A model generated the notes under the pieces. It was not told where the DNA came from. It saw only the letters and a program-made list of their open reading frames with translations, and did no database searches. Shown here piece after piece: positions 24,001 through 39,000 of a stretch of DNA of 64,000 bases. Made by a program: the position numbers and the translations under genes. This DNA is from Paraescarpia echinospica (taxonomy: Eukaryota > Annelida > Polychaeta > Sabellida > Siboglinidae), in assembly GCA_020002185.1 (NCBI GenBank), contig CM034532.1:45403506-45467505 (forward strand), in the 5' to 3' direction. Within the stretch, counting starts at the first letter, position 1, and each line of letters starts with the position of its first letter.

Positions 24001-27000
24001 AAAGGGTAACCGCAAGTGTAAAGGGTAACCGCAAATGTAAAGGGTAACCGCAAGAGTAAAGAGTAACTGCAAGTGTAAAGAGTAACCGCAAGTGTAAAGG
24101 GTAACCACAAGTGTAAAGAGTAACCGCAAGTGTAAAGGGTAACTGCAAGTGTAAAGATTAACTGCAAATGTAAAGGGTAACCGCAAGTGTAAAGGGTAAC
24201 CGCAAGAGTAAAGAGTAACTGCAAGTATAAAGAGTAACCGTAAGTGTAGAGTAACCACAAGTGTAAAGAGTAACAGCAAGTGTAAAGAGTAACCGCGTGT
24301 AAAGAGTAACCGCAAGTAACTTACCAAGATCTTTGGGATCGGATGAGCCTTAAGGGTGCTAGTGACTGTTTAATTGAGTGCTTTTGGGCATGTTTTGATT
24401 TATACATTTTTCGCTCGTTTATCTACTTTTTCTACTACATATATCCCAACATGCATATCATAAACCTGAGTGTTTCTGCAATGTCTTGCTTGCTCATCTC
24501 GGCCCTTGCAATCCTCAATGGAATAAAAACGAAATATTTCTGCGAATCAGTACCCACTGCCAACCATGGCTCACCTTCCTGACGGCAGATCCCAGGTCCT
24601 CACCGTCGAATCCATTGATGACGTCACCAGCCAACGGGCGTCCGATCTAAACGCCTGAAACAACACACAGTACAATATTAAAGGGTGAGCACCTGTTCGT
24701 ATTTATTGTAAATCGTGTCATATAAACTATACGTATTCTAATATATTTACCGTCCAAATATGTTTTAACGAGGCAGAAACAAAATTTGAATTCAACATTT
24801 CAATCTTTATAAAAATCGCTGAACTGTCACCGAAATCGCCAAATAGTGAGCTCGGATAATTCAAAAAATTTTATGAACCGACGGGGGCGTGACGACGTAT
24901 TCTTTGGTGCATATTATCCATCTCATTAGTAACTGGACATGAGGCGAGATCTTCTAAAATGGCGCGTTGTCTTGTAAACAAATTTGAGTTTAAAATTGGT
25001 GTTAAAACACACTTGGGTGGTCAGTATGATATAATAGACAGAGTTTATAGGGTGTAACACGATTAGTTTTTATGATAAAAACAAACAACCTCCCTTTAAA
25101 AAACTCTTACTAGTATTAATTATTCACCACTTTCATTCTCCTACCCAACTGCTCTCAACCACAAACGTATTTGCTATAAAATAAATTGCCAACAATGATC
25201 ATTCTGTATTTAAAATCAATGTTTTAGAGAGCTACAAAACTGAAATTAGAAACAATGGAATACTTGTTGACTGCCACCGTGACACCAGATCATGTGACAC
25301 CAGGTCATGTGACACTAGGTCATGTGACACTATATCATTAACTAATGATCAAATGCCATGGCAGAAGATCACAAAGGTAAGTTATCCTATTAACTCACAT
25401 TTCATGATATAAATATGGAACAAACCTCAACAAAATCCCTTTTAAATTCACGTGTTAATAACATTTATTAGCTAAGTGTGTTGACAAATGTGGCATCAAA
25501 GTGCAAAAAAAAAAAAAAAAATAGGTAACAATAAGCTATTGTGTCGACACTACATGATACAAATGACATACCATGTCGGTGACAGTGTTCGAGTGACCGG
25601 TGAACACTCGCACTGTCCTACGTGTGTCAACATCAACTACTGTCACACTGAAGTCATCGAGAGTGACGGCCAACATCGAACTACAACACAAACATAACTC
25701 ATCACAGATAGGTAACATGTCGATAATAGTCTGATAATCTAACGCTTTTAGTCACACATGGTGATTGCTCACTGCAACAAACATGTTGGGACTTTGTCAA
25801 CCTGCCTATATATCCGATGTTCCCAATATCCATGGGTACACCACACAGTGCTGGCCTGGATAAACATTTCAAAGTTGTTCCTTTTAACTGGACACTCCAT
25901 ATGAAGTGTTTCAAGTAAGAGGCAACTGTATTGTTCTTCTACATCTACAGTTAACTGGCAGGGTCGATTTGTGGACATTAACACCAATGGGAGTTTGAAT
26001 GAGATCCCAGCTCGGTGAGTCCATGACAGGTTTTTCCATTTCCTTGCATGAGATCTTTTGCTTCCTCTGGCTCTTCCGAAATACACAGGCGGTATGGGGT
26101 AAAAAGAATTGCCCAAGTTTCGACATGGCGGTACCGAACCAGCAAGCAGTGTGACTACATGACAGCCCTAGGCACAAACATAGAATCTCAAATACAACAA
26201 GGCAGCTCACATGTAACATTTTCAGTTGGATTAAAAAGGATAAAGCCAAGCGGAAGAGAAGTAACAAACAAAAGACAGGTTCGAGTTAGCACGGGACAGG
26301 ACTATTCTTCAACAAATAAACAATAACTGACAGTTTGTGTCATGTCAATTGCACTGCAATCACTCACTAGGTGGCACAGCAGGCAATAGAAGACATAACT
26401 ACTTTAACATGCTTAATAGTCGCCAGGTGACACCACTCCGTATGACTATTATTAGCATCCATTGTCACTAGGTGGCAGCATGGGTGTGCTATCAAACAAT
26501 ATACTGTTGTGACCAAATTTGTTTTACTGCACACATAATTTAGTCTCGCTTTCTCTCTCAGTATATTGGTTGTTAGTGAGATTCATTGTTCTCCACAAGT
26601 TCTTGCTAAATGCCAGTCTCTATTTATGTTGTCCTGCTGTTACTATGACTACGTGACATATTTAAACATACTTTGATACAGGAAGCTGGCTGAAAGAGGC
26701 AACGTGCAAGTTCTCTAAACAAAACTAACCATCCATCACATGACCAGTAGCCTAGCAAAAGCTCCGTCAAGCCATCAAAAAATGGATGTCGTACATGCAA
26801 TGCGTTCGTCCATTCCATTGTATATTTTATTGACATTCTGGTTTCAGAAGATTTCCTTTACAAAAAAAATTTAAGGCAAATTTTTTAAAGTGACAATTGT
26901 ATACAGTAATGTTTGATCTATGAGATGTCACGCAGCAATAGTAATGTAATTCACGTATATAACCGTTATCAACATTGTTGGCAAAGCTTGACGAGGGGCA

Positions 27001-30000
27001 CGCGCATAATTGTGACATAATCAAACTGCGTTGTGCCGGATACATCATTTACATTAAAATAAATTGCTAGATTTACACACCCCAAACATATCAGTTAACA
27101 ACCGACAACACTATTCCTACCTGTCTCGGTGCAGAGTTATACTGGAGATTTGACAGTCAAGTTTCAACGTCTCCATCAAATCCTTCGTCTTGAACTTCCA
27201 GAACTTGACACAGGCGTCAGCACCAGCAGTGATGGTCACCTGATTGAGGGCGTCCGTCGCGATCCCTCTCACTGCTCCCCTGTGAGCTGGACACAAACAC
27301 ACATTATGACGTTGAGAAAAAAAGTCAAAGGTGTAGATTAATTTCATTTGAATAAAGTTGTGAGTATTACATCAAAATGTATTCTGAAACACCAAACACT
27401 CATAAAGACATTGAAAAAACAATTGAAAAGGAGTAAACTATGTTTTATTTTAATAAAGTTGTGAATGTAGACCACACATGGATTATTACATCAACATATA
27501 TCTGAAACATTGAACATTTATTCAAGAATGTCTTGCAGTTGTTCTGGATCAAATTCAAGCAGTCTGTGTTTCATTAGACTTTACAAAGAACTGATGTAGC
27601 CAATGACGGGAAAAGAGAACCATGTTCAACCGAGCACAGTACGAAGCACACTTCCCAAATGTTATTACATTCCGTGGCAGATTAGGGTATGACCGATAAT
27701 CATAGAAAGTATAGTGACTATCAAATGGTAGACTTAATTAGATAACTAATAGTTATAAACTTGTGGTTTCTTTAAACCAGTTCCAGTTTAAAAAACATTA
27801 CATGGGGCATCATCTGGTCGTCACTACGTGTCACCGTGAAATTAAATTGCTAGTGGTGCCACATTGCAAGTGAAATACGAGTTAACACAAACATCATCAT
27901 ACTTTAAGCCGGCGTGACGTTATACTCGCGTAATTACGATCTCGTGATTATGAAGGGTTGAATCAATGCTAAATGCATCCATAACTTGTCACATCTGAAT
28001 TTGTCACTAGTGTCAAAACCAACGGTTTTACGTGGCGTATGATGTCCGAATGATTACGCCCCAATAACTGACCTGCAGGGGAGCCGTAACTGCCCCGGTG
28101 GATGCCCGACTGCATGTTGTAAACGTCTACGTCTCCACTGCTGTATCCCACCAGGCCAAAGTTACCACAACTACTGATGGCGACACACTGGGATGAGAGG
28201 AACAAGTAAAGGTAAGTTCTTATATACGCAGTATCCAGTCCTCAGGACTGATTAAAGCACTTTACACTTTATTCCCTGGCAGACCTGTTCAGTCAAACAC
28301 CATCTCGTCTTCTCTGCAAGTATTCAGCAATACCGGAATTAATGCATGAAGACTATTCGTTCACAAATCAATCAATCAATCAATCAATCAATACAACTTT
28401 ATTCATCCCTGTAAGGGCAATTACAGTGTCGTTTGGACGGGCACAGTGTATACAAATATATATATAAATATTAAAATATAACATAGGTAACAGCATATTA
28501 CTGGCTCACTTCATCATGGTCACAAAAGAATAATTTATGACATGAACACATGGAGTGAATTTCTTCACACTGTAACTGCTAAATAGATAGAACACACTCA
28601 CACTACATTCATTTCACATCGTTAAATAGACTGATTGCAACAGGAATAAAAGATAGTTTCTTACGGTTTGTTTTGTACGAGGGACACCTAAAACGGCGGC
28701 CCGACGGCAGAGTCTCAAACATGGGATATAGAGCATGACTATCATTGGCTAAAATAGAACGTGCCTTCCTAAGCACCTGTTGTTCACAAAACTGAGTGAT
28801 GTCTCTCTGAGTCTCTCCAATTATTTTGGAGCTGACACGTACACACTTCTGTAAACTGTTCTTGTTTTTAACACTCAGGTTGAAATACCAGCAGATAAAC
28901 GAAAAGCAAAGAACACTCTCAATAAAAGACTTGTAAAACAGGTTTTAAATTGTTTTATCAACAGAAAATGAGTTTAATTTTCTAAGAAAGTACAGGCGCA
29001 GTTGACATTTCTTGACGATTATTTAAGTGTTGTCATCCCATCTAAATAACACTGTACCTAAGTAATTGTACTTGGTGACAATTTCAATCTCTTGATCATG
29101 AATGGTGTTTTTTTCAGGACTTTAACTGTGTTTTCTGAAATTTATTACTAACTCCTTGGTCTTACATACGTTAAACTTTAAGTATGAGTCATCACACCAT
29201 TCAACAAAATCTCGTAGTGCCGGGCCATGATCTTGTTGAGAACCAGAGAAGTGAAAGTAAGGCACTGTCATCAGCAAATTTCACTAAAAACCTGTCTGCG
29301 TGAGCACTTCTACAACTGTCAGCGTACAAGATGTATAGAAGGGGTGAGAGACAACAACCCTGAGGTGAGCCCGTATGTGTCAACCTCATGTCAGAAAACT
29401 TCCCATTCACACAAACATACTGGGGACGACACGACAAAAAATCAACAATCCAGGCAACAAGCTGGTTTCCAAGATTAAAATCAGAAATGAGTTTATGGTC
29501 TAAGATATGAGGCTGCAGCAAATTAAAAGCCGATGAGAAGTCGGCGAAGAGAATCCTGGCATGTGCAGTTGGCTTCTCAAGGTGAGTATAGACTTTGTCC
29601 AGAATGAATAACTTCGCATCTTCAACACCTTCCAGCCCGGTATGCAAACTGGAGTGGGTCTAATTGACTCTCCGTGATGGGCAGGATCAATGACTTGACT
29701 AGCTTTCCCAGGGTTTTCATAACAAGGGATGTTACAGCAACTGGTCTAAAGTCATTTAACTGTTTTGGGTTGTTTGTTTTAGGAATGAGGATGGCAGTAG
29801 AAGTTTTCCAAGCAGTGGGAATACTAGCATAATATCCATATCTGTCTACAGTCGGGTTCTCTCGATTGAGAGTCTGATGTTCTAGCCACTGCACCACTGT
29901 GCTCCACAAAAGATTTAACATGATTCCCACCCAAAGTAATAACCTCCACATGGCAAGTGTACGGGGAAGCCATTGGCTTAACGAGAATCAAAATGAATTT

Positions 30001-33000
30001 CGGATATCTGCCAGTTATACCTTTAAACATACTCACATTACTAGCATTAACACAATCAACAAATAATTTGTTCCGTCATTTATGGGTAGCCACTACCCGA
30101 AAACAGTCACATAACCAACAGGCCACATCTCTGTTAATACTAAATATAACTTAAACAAAGTTTGAGTACTAATTAGTTATATGAATAATAATATAAGTTC
30201 ATTTGCTTGTGTATTACCATAGCAATGAACAGATAGTGAGCTAATAACTGTATTTGATCATGCAATTGTCAAGAATCATTAACTAGAATGTTTCTTTGTC
30301 AAGTAAGTGAGTTTTGAGCAATGACGTCCGACTTCAATGACAGTTGTTTAGGTTGGAGCATTTTTCAAGATGCCTTGAAAAATGCTCGTACCTAAATTCC
30401 CATCTCACAACTGTCATTGAAACCAGACATCCTTGCCCAAAACCACCTTATCTTTCAAAGGATCATTCTAGCTAATGATTCTTGACATTGGCATGAACAC
30501 ATGTACAGTTGTTAGCTCAGAATAACTTGATGATCTCTGTCACACTAGAAACATTCATTGCCATGGTAATACACAAGCAAATGGTCCCAAATTCTTCATA
30601 TCACATACTGTACATAACTAATTAGTACTCCAAATTTGATTTAAGATATGTTCAATATTAACAGAGATATGGCCCATGGCATATACAAAAGTCAATAATT
30701 TATCTTTATTTCTCAAGATGAAATTTATTTTCCACATAAATTGTTGCACGCTGAAGCAATATTGTGGTAAATCGAATAAGAACTGATACACACATGCATA
30801 GTTATCACAAAGGTGATATTCCACACATCCTGGCATTAAAATAGCCAGAATATGGCCCAGCAAGATTTAGCCTAACCCATGCACCATGTACTCACCACAG
30901 CACGAGACAGTTTGCGCTTTCTGTTCTCGGGTTTCAGGTGGTGTGACCCCATCGTTGACCTCTGTAGATGCCATGTCGTTGCCTGCAGCTCCCCCCGGTG
31001 GCAGGCGATGATACTATCCCAGTCACTCTGACGCGACGGCTCTACAAAATGTAGGTACTGGTTGTAACACTTATAACACGCAGGCATTAAAACCATATTT
31101 GATGGATATCTCCTATACAATTCGACGTGTTACGGTTGGTTCGAAAGACAAACTTTTAGTGGTCAAACGATATACATTTGATGCTAGATAGATTTCCAAT
31201 AAAACGCAGTCATTTTTGTTTAATGTAAGAATATTTTGTAAACTCAAACCTGGTAGATGGCGATACTTGATCGGAATAGGAATGTTGTGATTCGGTTAAC
31301 CAATGCAAAAAACATAATCAAAGTCAAATCTGTGTTATTGAAATCATTTGGTCTAACACTAGACTTACCATTAGGCTATTTTAATACACTGTCTGGTTTC
31401 GTACTGACCACATGAAAAACACACAGCAGAGATAGGCTCAGACAGTTTAAGACATTGCTATCTTTTACAAAACAGATTTTCATAATTCTTTATTATGAGA
31501 CTAAAACGCAGTATTTCTACTTTGAATATTTACACATTTTATCATTGTAAACATACAATTCTTGGACCACAACAACAAGTTTGTAGATGGCCACAACTGC
31601 CAAGAGCAGCTCGCATATATCTGGTGAAGATTTCATAGCTCTGAACAGATGTTAGAACACTACACATAATTTCTACGACTGTTTCAAACTACCTAAACCA
31701 TTGACTGATCAGTTTGCAATGGTTTACAAATGTTAGTGAAACAGTCCCCAGACAGACAGGTGTTTTTCACCTCAACTATACGTCCCATGAAAACACAAGG
31801 TTTTGACATTTTCATACCTCTCACATATTCAATACAAAAACTTTGCTTGCTAACGTAAAATCAAGTTTTCTTTTAATTATGGACAAAGCCATTGGTATAC
31901 AAGAATTTTTTTAAATGATTTTTCATTAGCATCCAAAGTTTCTTTATTGATTAGATTAGAAGGAAATGACACTTAAAATCTTGCTTTTCCCCACGAGATG
32001 AATAGCCGCCATACCTGAAGCGAAGTCGATTATTGGCGGCATCATGTATGTGTCGTTCTTCAGACCGAGTCTCTTTGTCGCCTTCTTGTTGTATGACGCA
32101 CGGCCTAGACTCCGGTCCAGTCGGTCATGGACGGTCGAGAATGACCGCAGGGTGCTGTCTTGTGCTGACCACATAAAACGTTGACAATTACAGAGTTGAA
32201 CATCTCAGCAACATATGAGTCAATGATATAAATAATCAGGTTCAATTTGGTATTTCCAAGCATTGTATTCGGGGAGAAATGAGGAAGATAACTCATCTCA
32301 AATTTCTTTTATAAAATACACTTTGTCACATTTTAGAATCATCATGTCATGTATACAAGAACATATGGTAGCCCGTTTGTTTAAATGTGTTACATAGTTA
32401 TGATAAATCCTCAGATAAGCTATTAAATTATTATCCCAATCAAAATTTGGAGGAAAGGGGCAGACAGCTCCAACTTTATACATCATAAGATAAGGCTATT
32501 CACATATTCACAAAGGACCCAACCTAACAATCTTCAAAGTCCATTCTTTACATGATTTTAAGAAAAACTTTGTTTAAAAACTGCATATTATCTTAAGTTT
32601 TCATACTCTACATATATATGAACACAAATCTGTCTCATGATGGGCTAAGCAACTGAGAACAGTAACAGACACATCCAAATGATCTTATTCTCTCACCAGC
32701 GGTCAGAAGCGTCTGTCCATTGTTGCCATGGTAACAGACTTTAGTGGGGGGTGCAGAGTGACCAGTCCTCTGTCTAAGTAGCCGTCCACCGCCGTCAGGC
32801 TGGTCAAAGATCCACACCTGAAGCAACAAGTGGCAGGTAACTCACCTACCCAGCATGTCATGGTTTACCTACATCACAATCAAAATTCTGCAAGAGACCT
32901 CCATCGAACTTTGCACACCAACAATGTTTTATAAGTAATATATGTGCATTATGCTACTAGTGCAGCACCAATCTTCTAAATCAACCTTTCCCGCATGCAG

Positions 33001-36000
33001 TTCTCGCGTGAACAACTTTGCCTTTTTTTGTCATAAAGAAAGCGCTTTGAGGCCAGAATTTCAACAAAATATATAATGGAATGTCTGAATGCTCAATGTG
33101 TTTCACATCCATAAAAAGAATCCAGATGTAAAATTATAGGAATAATCTTAGAATATTTTAACAAAATATCAGCCTTATTTTAGGTGGACCCATCTACCAA
33201 CTTGGATTAATACAAATTGTTGATTGCCAACTTTTAGTTTCAACATGAAGTCACAAATTGCACCAATTTCATCAATCTGATTACAGCATGTCACTACAAT
33301 CAGCTCCCATCCTTGGATGATCAATGTTTCCATTTGTACCACAAACAATTTTTTATTGTGATGAATAACAAGGATAAAAACAATTTTTTTATAGAAAAGT
33401 GTAGGATTTTTTAAATATAGTAATTACAATTAAAATACTGGAAGAAAATATCCTATAATAACCATGGACACCCTGAAATCGCAACTGTTCCACTGACCTT
33501 GACAGAATTATCTTGCGAGGAGGTGACAAGAAGTGGCTCTGATGGCAGACACTGGAGGCCTGTCACAGAGCTGCAGTGAGCGTCGCGCATCTGACTCTGT
33601 AACTTCTTCTCCTCCAGATTCCACAGGGCTATGTGACCTGCGGGGCTTCCAGTCACCATTACAGGGTGGCCATCTGGCAGACGACAACAACAATCCTTTC
33701 ATAAAACATCTGTCAGTGACCAGTCTACATTTACATGCAAGTTTACAATATGTGGATTAATTAAGTTTTCCAAAATTTAGTACACATGTATTATGCTGTA
33801 ACATATATAATTTAGTGGTTCAAAACACTGAATATTTTTTGGCCAAGTTAATCGTACTTAACAATAATTATCATACGCATGCTGGCACCTTTTGGTGATG
33901 TGTCACCAAATGCTGGGCTTGTAGTAATAACAAGGTACTGTATATGGAGAATATAAAACAGGGGATACTATACTATGTACAACCTTCAAAGAAACGAACT
34001 CATCAGTGTTGACGTAAAAGTTTCAGAGTATTCAAGGATAGCTGTTTAAGGTAGCTATTGTTTTGGACGGCAAATTTGCCTAATTTTGCCTTATTAAATG
34101 TCGCACTAGCAATAGCAGTGTCTCTTTAAAAACATTAGGAATGAAAAACCTCTTTGATGAGTCAATATTGCAATGACAACAGGCTGTCAACAAGCTGAAT
34201 CAACAAAAACGGGACATTACCTGTACGGAAACTAATAGCAGTTACTGGTCCCCAGTCCTGCGTGAATGACATCAGTTTCTCGTCATAGCGGATGTTGTGT
34301 AGGATGACACAGCCAGAAGACAAACCAACGGCCACCACGTCCACAGCTGGAGCCTGGCCAACAACACAAACACTCAATAAATGTACATTCTGTTTTATGC
34401 CAAAGGATCTTACACTTTTAGTTATTTTAATATTTTGATACAACTGTGTTATGATTAAAACAAGTTTCAAAGAAACTGCTACATATTTCCACAGATAACT
34501 GAACATAATGAAGTTTGATTCATGATTAAAATGACTACTCAACAGAAACTTGGACATTCTCATCCACATGTTCATCGACATTTGTGCACAAGCGAAACTT
34601 GTAAGATCACCTTAATTATGCACTTTTTTGTTTGTCTTTGATGTTATGATTAAAGCAAATACGCACCTGAATATATATTTACTATTTCAACTACTAATGT
34701 ACATCACACACTTGGTGCCACTCGGCACAAAGAACATGTCCCCAAAAATACTATTATTACCACTGACACAAATTCCACACAATGTGTATATAAAGGCCAA
34801 GTTTAATTTTCAAAGCAATTCTTTACTGAACGACAAACTTCTTGAATGTTAACCCAATCCTTGTTCAGAAATAAACATCAGTAAATAGGTCAGGTCATCA
34901 CCTGTTCCAGTGCTGTAATGGCCACGCCCCAGCCGGGGAATGTATATAAGAGTTTATTTGTGTGCACGTTCCACAACTGTAGTGCCCCCTGCTGGCTTGC
35001 AAACAACACTTTGTTGAGGTACGTGCTCAGGTGGATGGCAGCGGACACACGGAAACTTGAGTTGTCAAACTGCATCTCCAAGTAACACTCTGAGGGAAAT
35101 AATAATACATTGATTGCTGAACATTTTTCAGGATAGCTCATTTCTATGCAAATTAGTTCTTTTAAACATATCCAATACGTGAATTTACCTTGAAGAGGCT
35201 TTCGTTGATGTGACACACCAACTTCAACAGTGGAGCCAGAAGAACGAGGCGAACTGGTGGACCAAATACCATGCAAGAACCGTGGTGCTGAATATATTGG
35301 GGAGATGGGAAGATTGTTCAAAACGAGACTTGAGGAACACAGAGAGGATGTTGACAACACAAGGAAAGAGAAATACACAAAGAGCGAGAAAAAAAGATCA
35401 ACGTCGACCATCAAAAAATCCGCCCTCACAGACCAAGCAACAACACAAAATCATATCATAGACTGGGAGGGAGCGAAAATAGTGGACAAGGAAGCCATCA
35501 GAAGACCACGACAAATAAAAGAAGCCATATGGATCAGAAATGCCAGGACACCAATCAACAGAGACAAGGGGAATTATGAACTATCTCATATGTACGATGA
35601 CATCATACGTCATATGTACTGAAGAAGTTAGTGTCACATCGACAAAAGCCTATACAAGGTAAATTCATGTATTGGATATATTTAAAAGAACTAATTTGCA
35701 TAATAATACAGTTTTATTTCCACAATAACATTATAATGCATACATAATTATTTTTATGTTTTCATTGCATTCACAATTATCGCAGCAAAGGAGAAAGCAG
35801 AAGTGTAACACTTATAAGTGCTTTCTTCTTTCAAAACAGTAATCACAGTTCTAATATATGAACAGTTTGAACTATAATAACATAATAATATGAATATAAT
35901 AAAGTAGTATTTTTGTTTCTTGCAAATGACAGAATACACACATATTAAACCTGTGCCTACAGAAATCGCTAACGTACAAACGTATGCTTAGGAACAACAT

Positions 36001-39000
36001 TCCCTTCCAGAAAGTCATACTTATTTCAAGAATATGCCAGTCATTGCTACTTAATAGGGTAGCGTGTGCCGTACAATGATCATTTTTTTAAGCAACACAA
36101 AAGTTCTTGTACTTGGAGGAATTAAGCTGCCAAATAGTTTGATACAGCCTCTGAAACTTGGTGTTATTCTTAGATTCTATAACAAATGACAACATGCATA
36201 TAAAAAAGAAACATGCAAAAAAACAGCATGGAACCACAAACAAGAATTACTGGGTGTGCTGCATTTACACGGAGCGTAAGCTGTTTAATTAAGCGACTTA
36301 ACTTCACGTGTACGACAATTATGTAGCCTGCAACAATCGTAGAAAGGACACATGGCATTGCAAGCAATTGTACGTCATTATAAACTGGCTTAAAGTTAAG
36401 TCTCTTAAAGTTTTCTGTACGAACACAGCATAAGTATACAAAAACATGCATAGCTGTCACCGTTTTTTCCTGGAAGAAAAACATGCACCCTTGATTAATG
36501 TAAACATTAGTGGCAAACAACACTATGCAATAATTGATCAATAGTTGAAACTGGCCATCAAATGCGAGCTTGAAAACAACACCAGTGCATTAATTACCTT
36601 CTGTTTCGATGTCCCACACTCGCACACAGCTGAGGTCATCCACAGAGATCAAGTGTCGACCAAACGGCAGCAAACAGTGCACACTCTTCTCATGGCCTGT
36701 GTATGTGTGTGACACCTGACAGAAATAATAATAGTACACTGCTTATATAAAGTCCCATCTAAATAATTTTTTGGGATGCTATACAATGGTTATTACAAAT
36801 AAATAATAACATAAAATCATACATATGCTTAATATGCTAATGCGCAAAAATGTACAATTATTATTACTAAATAAAATCAGCAATATTAATGTCTTAAAAA
36901 TAATAAATAAATAAACAAATAATGTGTAGAATATAAAGAAGCTATTAAAATAGATACGTATAGAAGCTATTAAAATAATAACAATAACAATAGAATAGAA
37001 TTACAATAAATAAATTAAAATAAATGTATGAATAATTAATTATGATCAATGCTAAACATACTATAGAATGATTAAATAACTTGTAAAAAGATGGATCTTG
37101 AGAGCCAAATAAATGTAACATTGTTCGACACTGATGTTTCAGGGAAAGTGGGAGATGTTCTTGGTGTCTCACCTCTCGTCCTCTTGTGTAGGCGTAGATG
37201 ACATTACGACAAGCTGTGAAAACCAGGTAGGCATCAACAGCGAGACACGTGATTTGGTCTGGATGGAGGTTACCTAAAGAGGAAATAACACATTTTAATC
37301 AAAATTTGTATGTGTGTATGTATGTGTATGTGTATGTACGTATGTAGGTATGCATGCATGCATGTATGTATGTATGTATGTATGTATAGATTTCCAGGGA
37401 TCAGTCACAACATAACGCAATTCAGAGGTTGCAACTCATATGATGCTCACCAAAAACATCTGACAAGTTCACTAAATCTGGGGGAAATATATTATCACCC
37501 CCATTCTCCTTTTGTAAACCATTTACTTGCAGTTGTCAACTTGTCATAAATTCATGTATTTCATTAATTTGTAATAGCATTAGGTCAGAATTACTCATAA
37601 ATTAAAGATGTGATTTAGCAAGATTACTGGCACTGGGAGAAAAATAAATATTGAATGCAATACTTACTGACACTAACAATTCCAAGCCTTGAGCACTACA
37701 AAACAGAACATTGATCTGTCAATATACAAAATGTCATATGTGTATTATTCAAAAATGGTAAACATGTATGATTATCCATTAGTGATTAGTTATTCATCTA
37801 CCCCCAATATTAAATTTCCTTAAAATGATACTGTATGGAGTATGTTCTTTTAAAATGTATATCAGATATGAAGCCATTGCAAATTGTATTAGATATGATT
37901 AGCCTCTTAAGTCGTGCAGTTAGTGGAATTGTTATGCCCAAAGGATACAGTGGGTCTTACGTAGTATAAAAAAGTATTGAACTTTTTTACTCGTTTCCAC
38001 GGTACCTAACAAACAAGATGTCTGCCACTGATGATACTGTACATGTAAGAACCAATTAATAGTCTAAGAGTTTGCAAAATCTGAGCCAGCATTAACTGTT
38101 TACTAGTAATAGTTTATATCTCTAAAATGTTGTTGATAAATCCAAGTAGTACACTATCCCTGTACACCACATTTAAATGTCCCAACAAGTAAACTTTCAC
38201 AATCTGACTTCCATTAAGCAGATATTTGTTTAGTGTTTCCATATGTATGTGTCACTGCAAAGGGTGTCATGCGTGGTTGTTGTTTTAATTGTATTTTCAT
38301 TACATCACCACATTGGGAAGGAAGATGATGGAAGATATCTGTAAGTTGTGTAAATTATGCAAAGTTTATGAAATAAAATTGTGATTGTCAATAGCAACAA
38401 ATTTTTTCAGACTGGCATGACTGTCTGTGGTCATGCTGTGCGCACTGACTATTATGAATTGTCGACGATTATTTTAGAAACAAACTGTGTTGCCCCTCAT
38501 CTCCATTTCCATCAACACTATTACTAGCACCATACAACTCCAGTGCACATTCATGTTTAATTTAATTTTGACTTATTTATTTGTAATAAAAACAAATATC
38601 TGATTAATGAAAGTCAGGCACTGACATTGTGAATTTAGTTTATTTGGTGGGACATGTACAGTATTCAGACAAAATTGGGGGAAATTAGTAGTGCAACTTA
38701 GTCCAAGATTAAGTAGGGATGTCAAAAATGTCTTTAGACAAGAAGTTGTTATAATTTTACGAGCGTTTAACAATGAGTGTTGGGCCGTTGCTTTGACCTG
38801 GTTACATTGATCTATAATTATAGTTATATATACTTTATTTATAGTAAACAGCTGCGGACGATATGAGTGGGATCCATTCATTCAATTAAGTTTTAATAAC
38901 ACTTGAGTGACTTGAGTGGGATCCATTCATTCAATTAAGTTTTAATAACACCTGAGCGATTTGAGTGGGATCCATTCATTCAATTAAGTTTTAATAACAC

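Noticed and set aside
23773..24327. 184-residue minus-strand ORF rich in L, Y, T (membrane-like)
   Set aside because: It is the 19-bp minisatellite; the same repeat in three frames recurs every 57 bases and there is no unique flanking domain.
24343..24582. 79-residue plus-strand ORF with a hydrophobic stretch
   Set aside because: It overlaps WDR36 exon 14 antisense, has no recognisable domain, and looks like chance reading of AT-rich intron.
33886..33911. TTTGGTGA-TGTG-TCACCAAA hairpin as a regulatory element
   Set aside because: An 8-bp stem is expected by chance at this scale and nothing nearby suggests function.
35230..35622. Host gene encoding a GIY-YIG nuclease
   Set aside because: It is bounded by inverted terminal repeats, lacks a start region of its own and lies antisense in an intron; it is a Penelope-like remnant.
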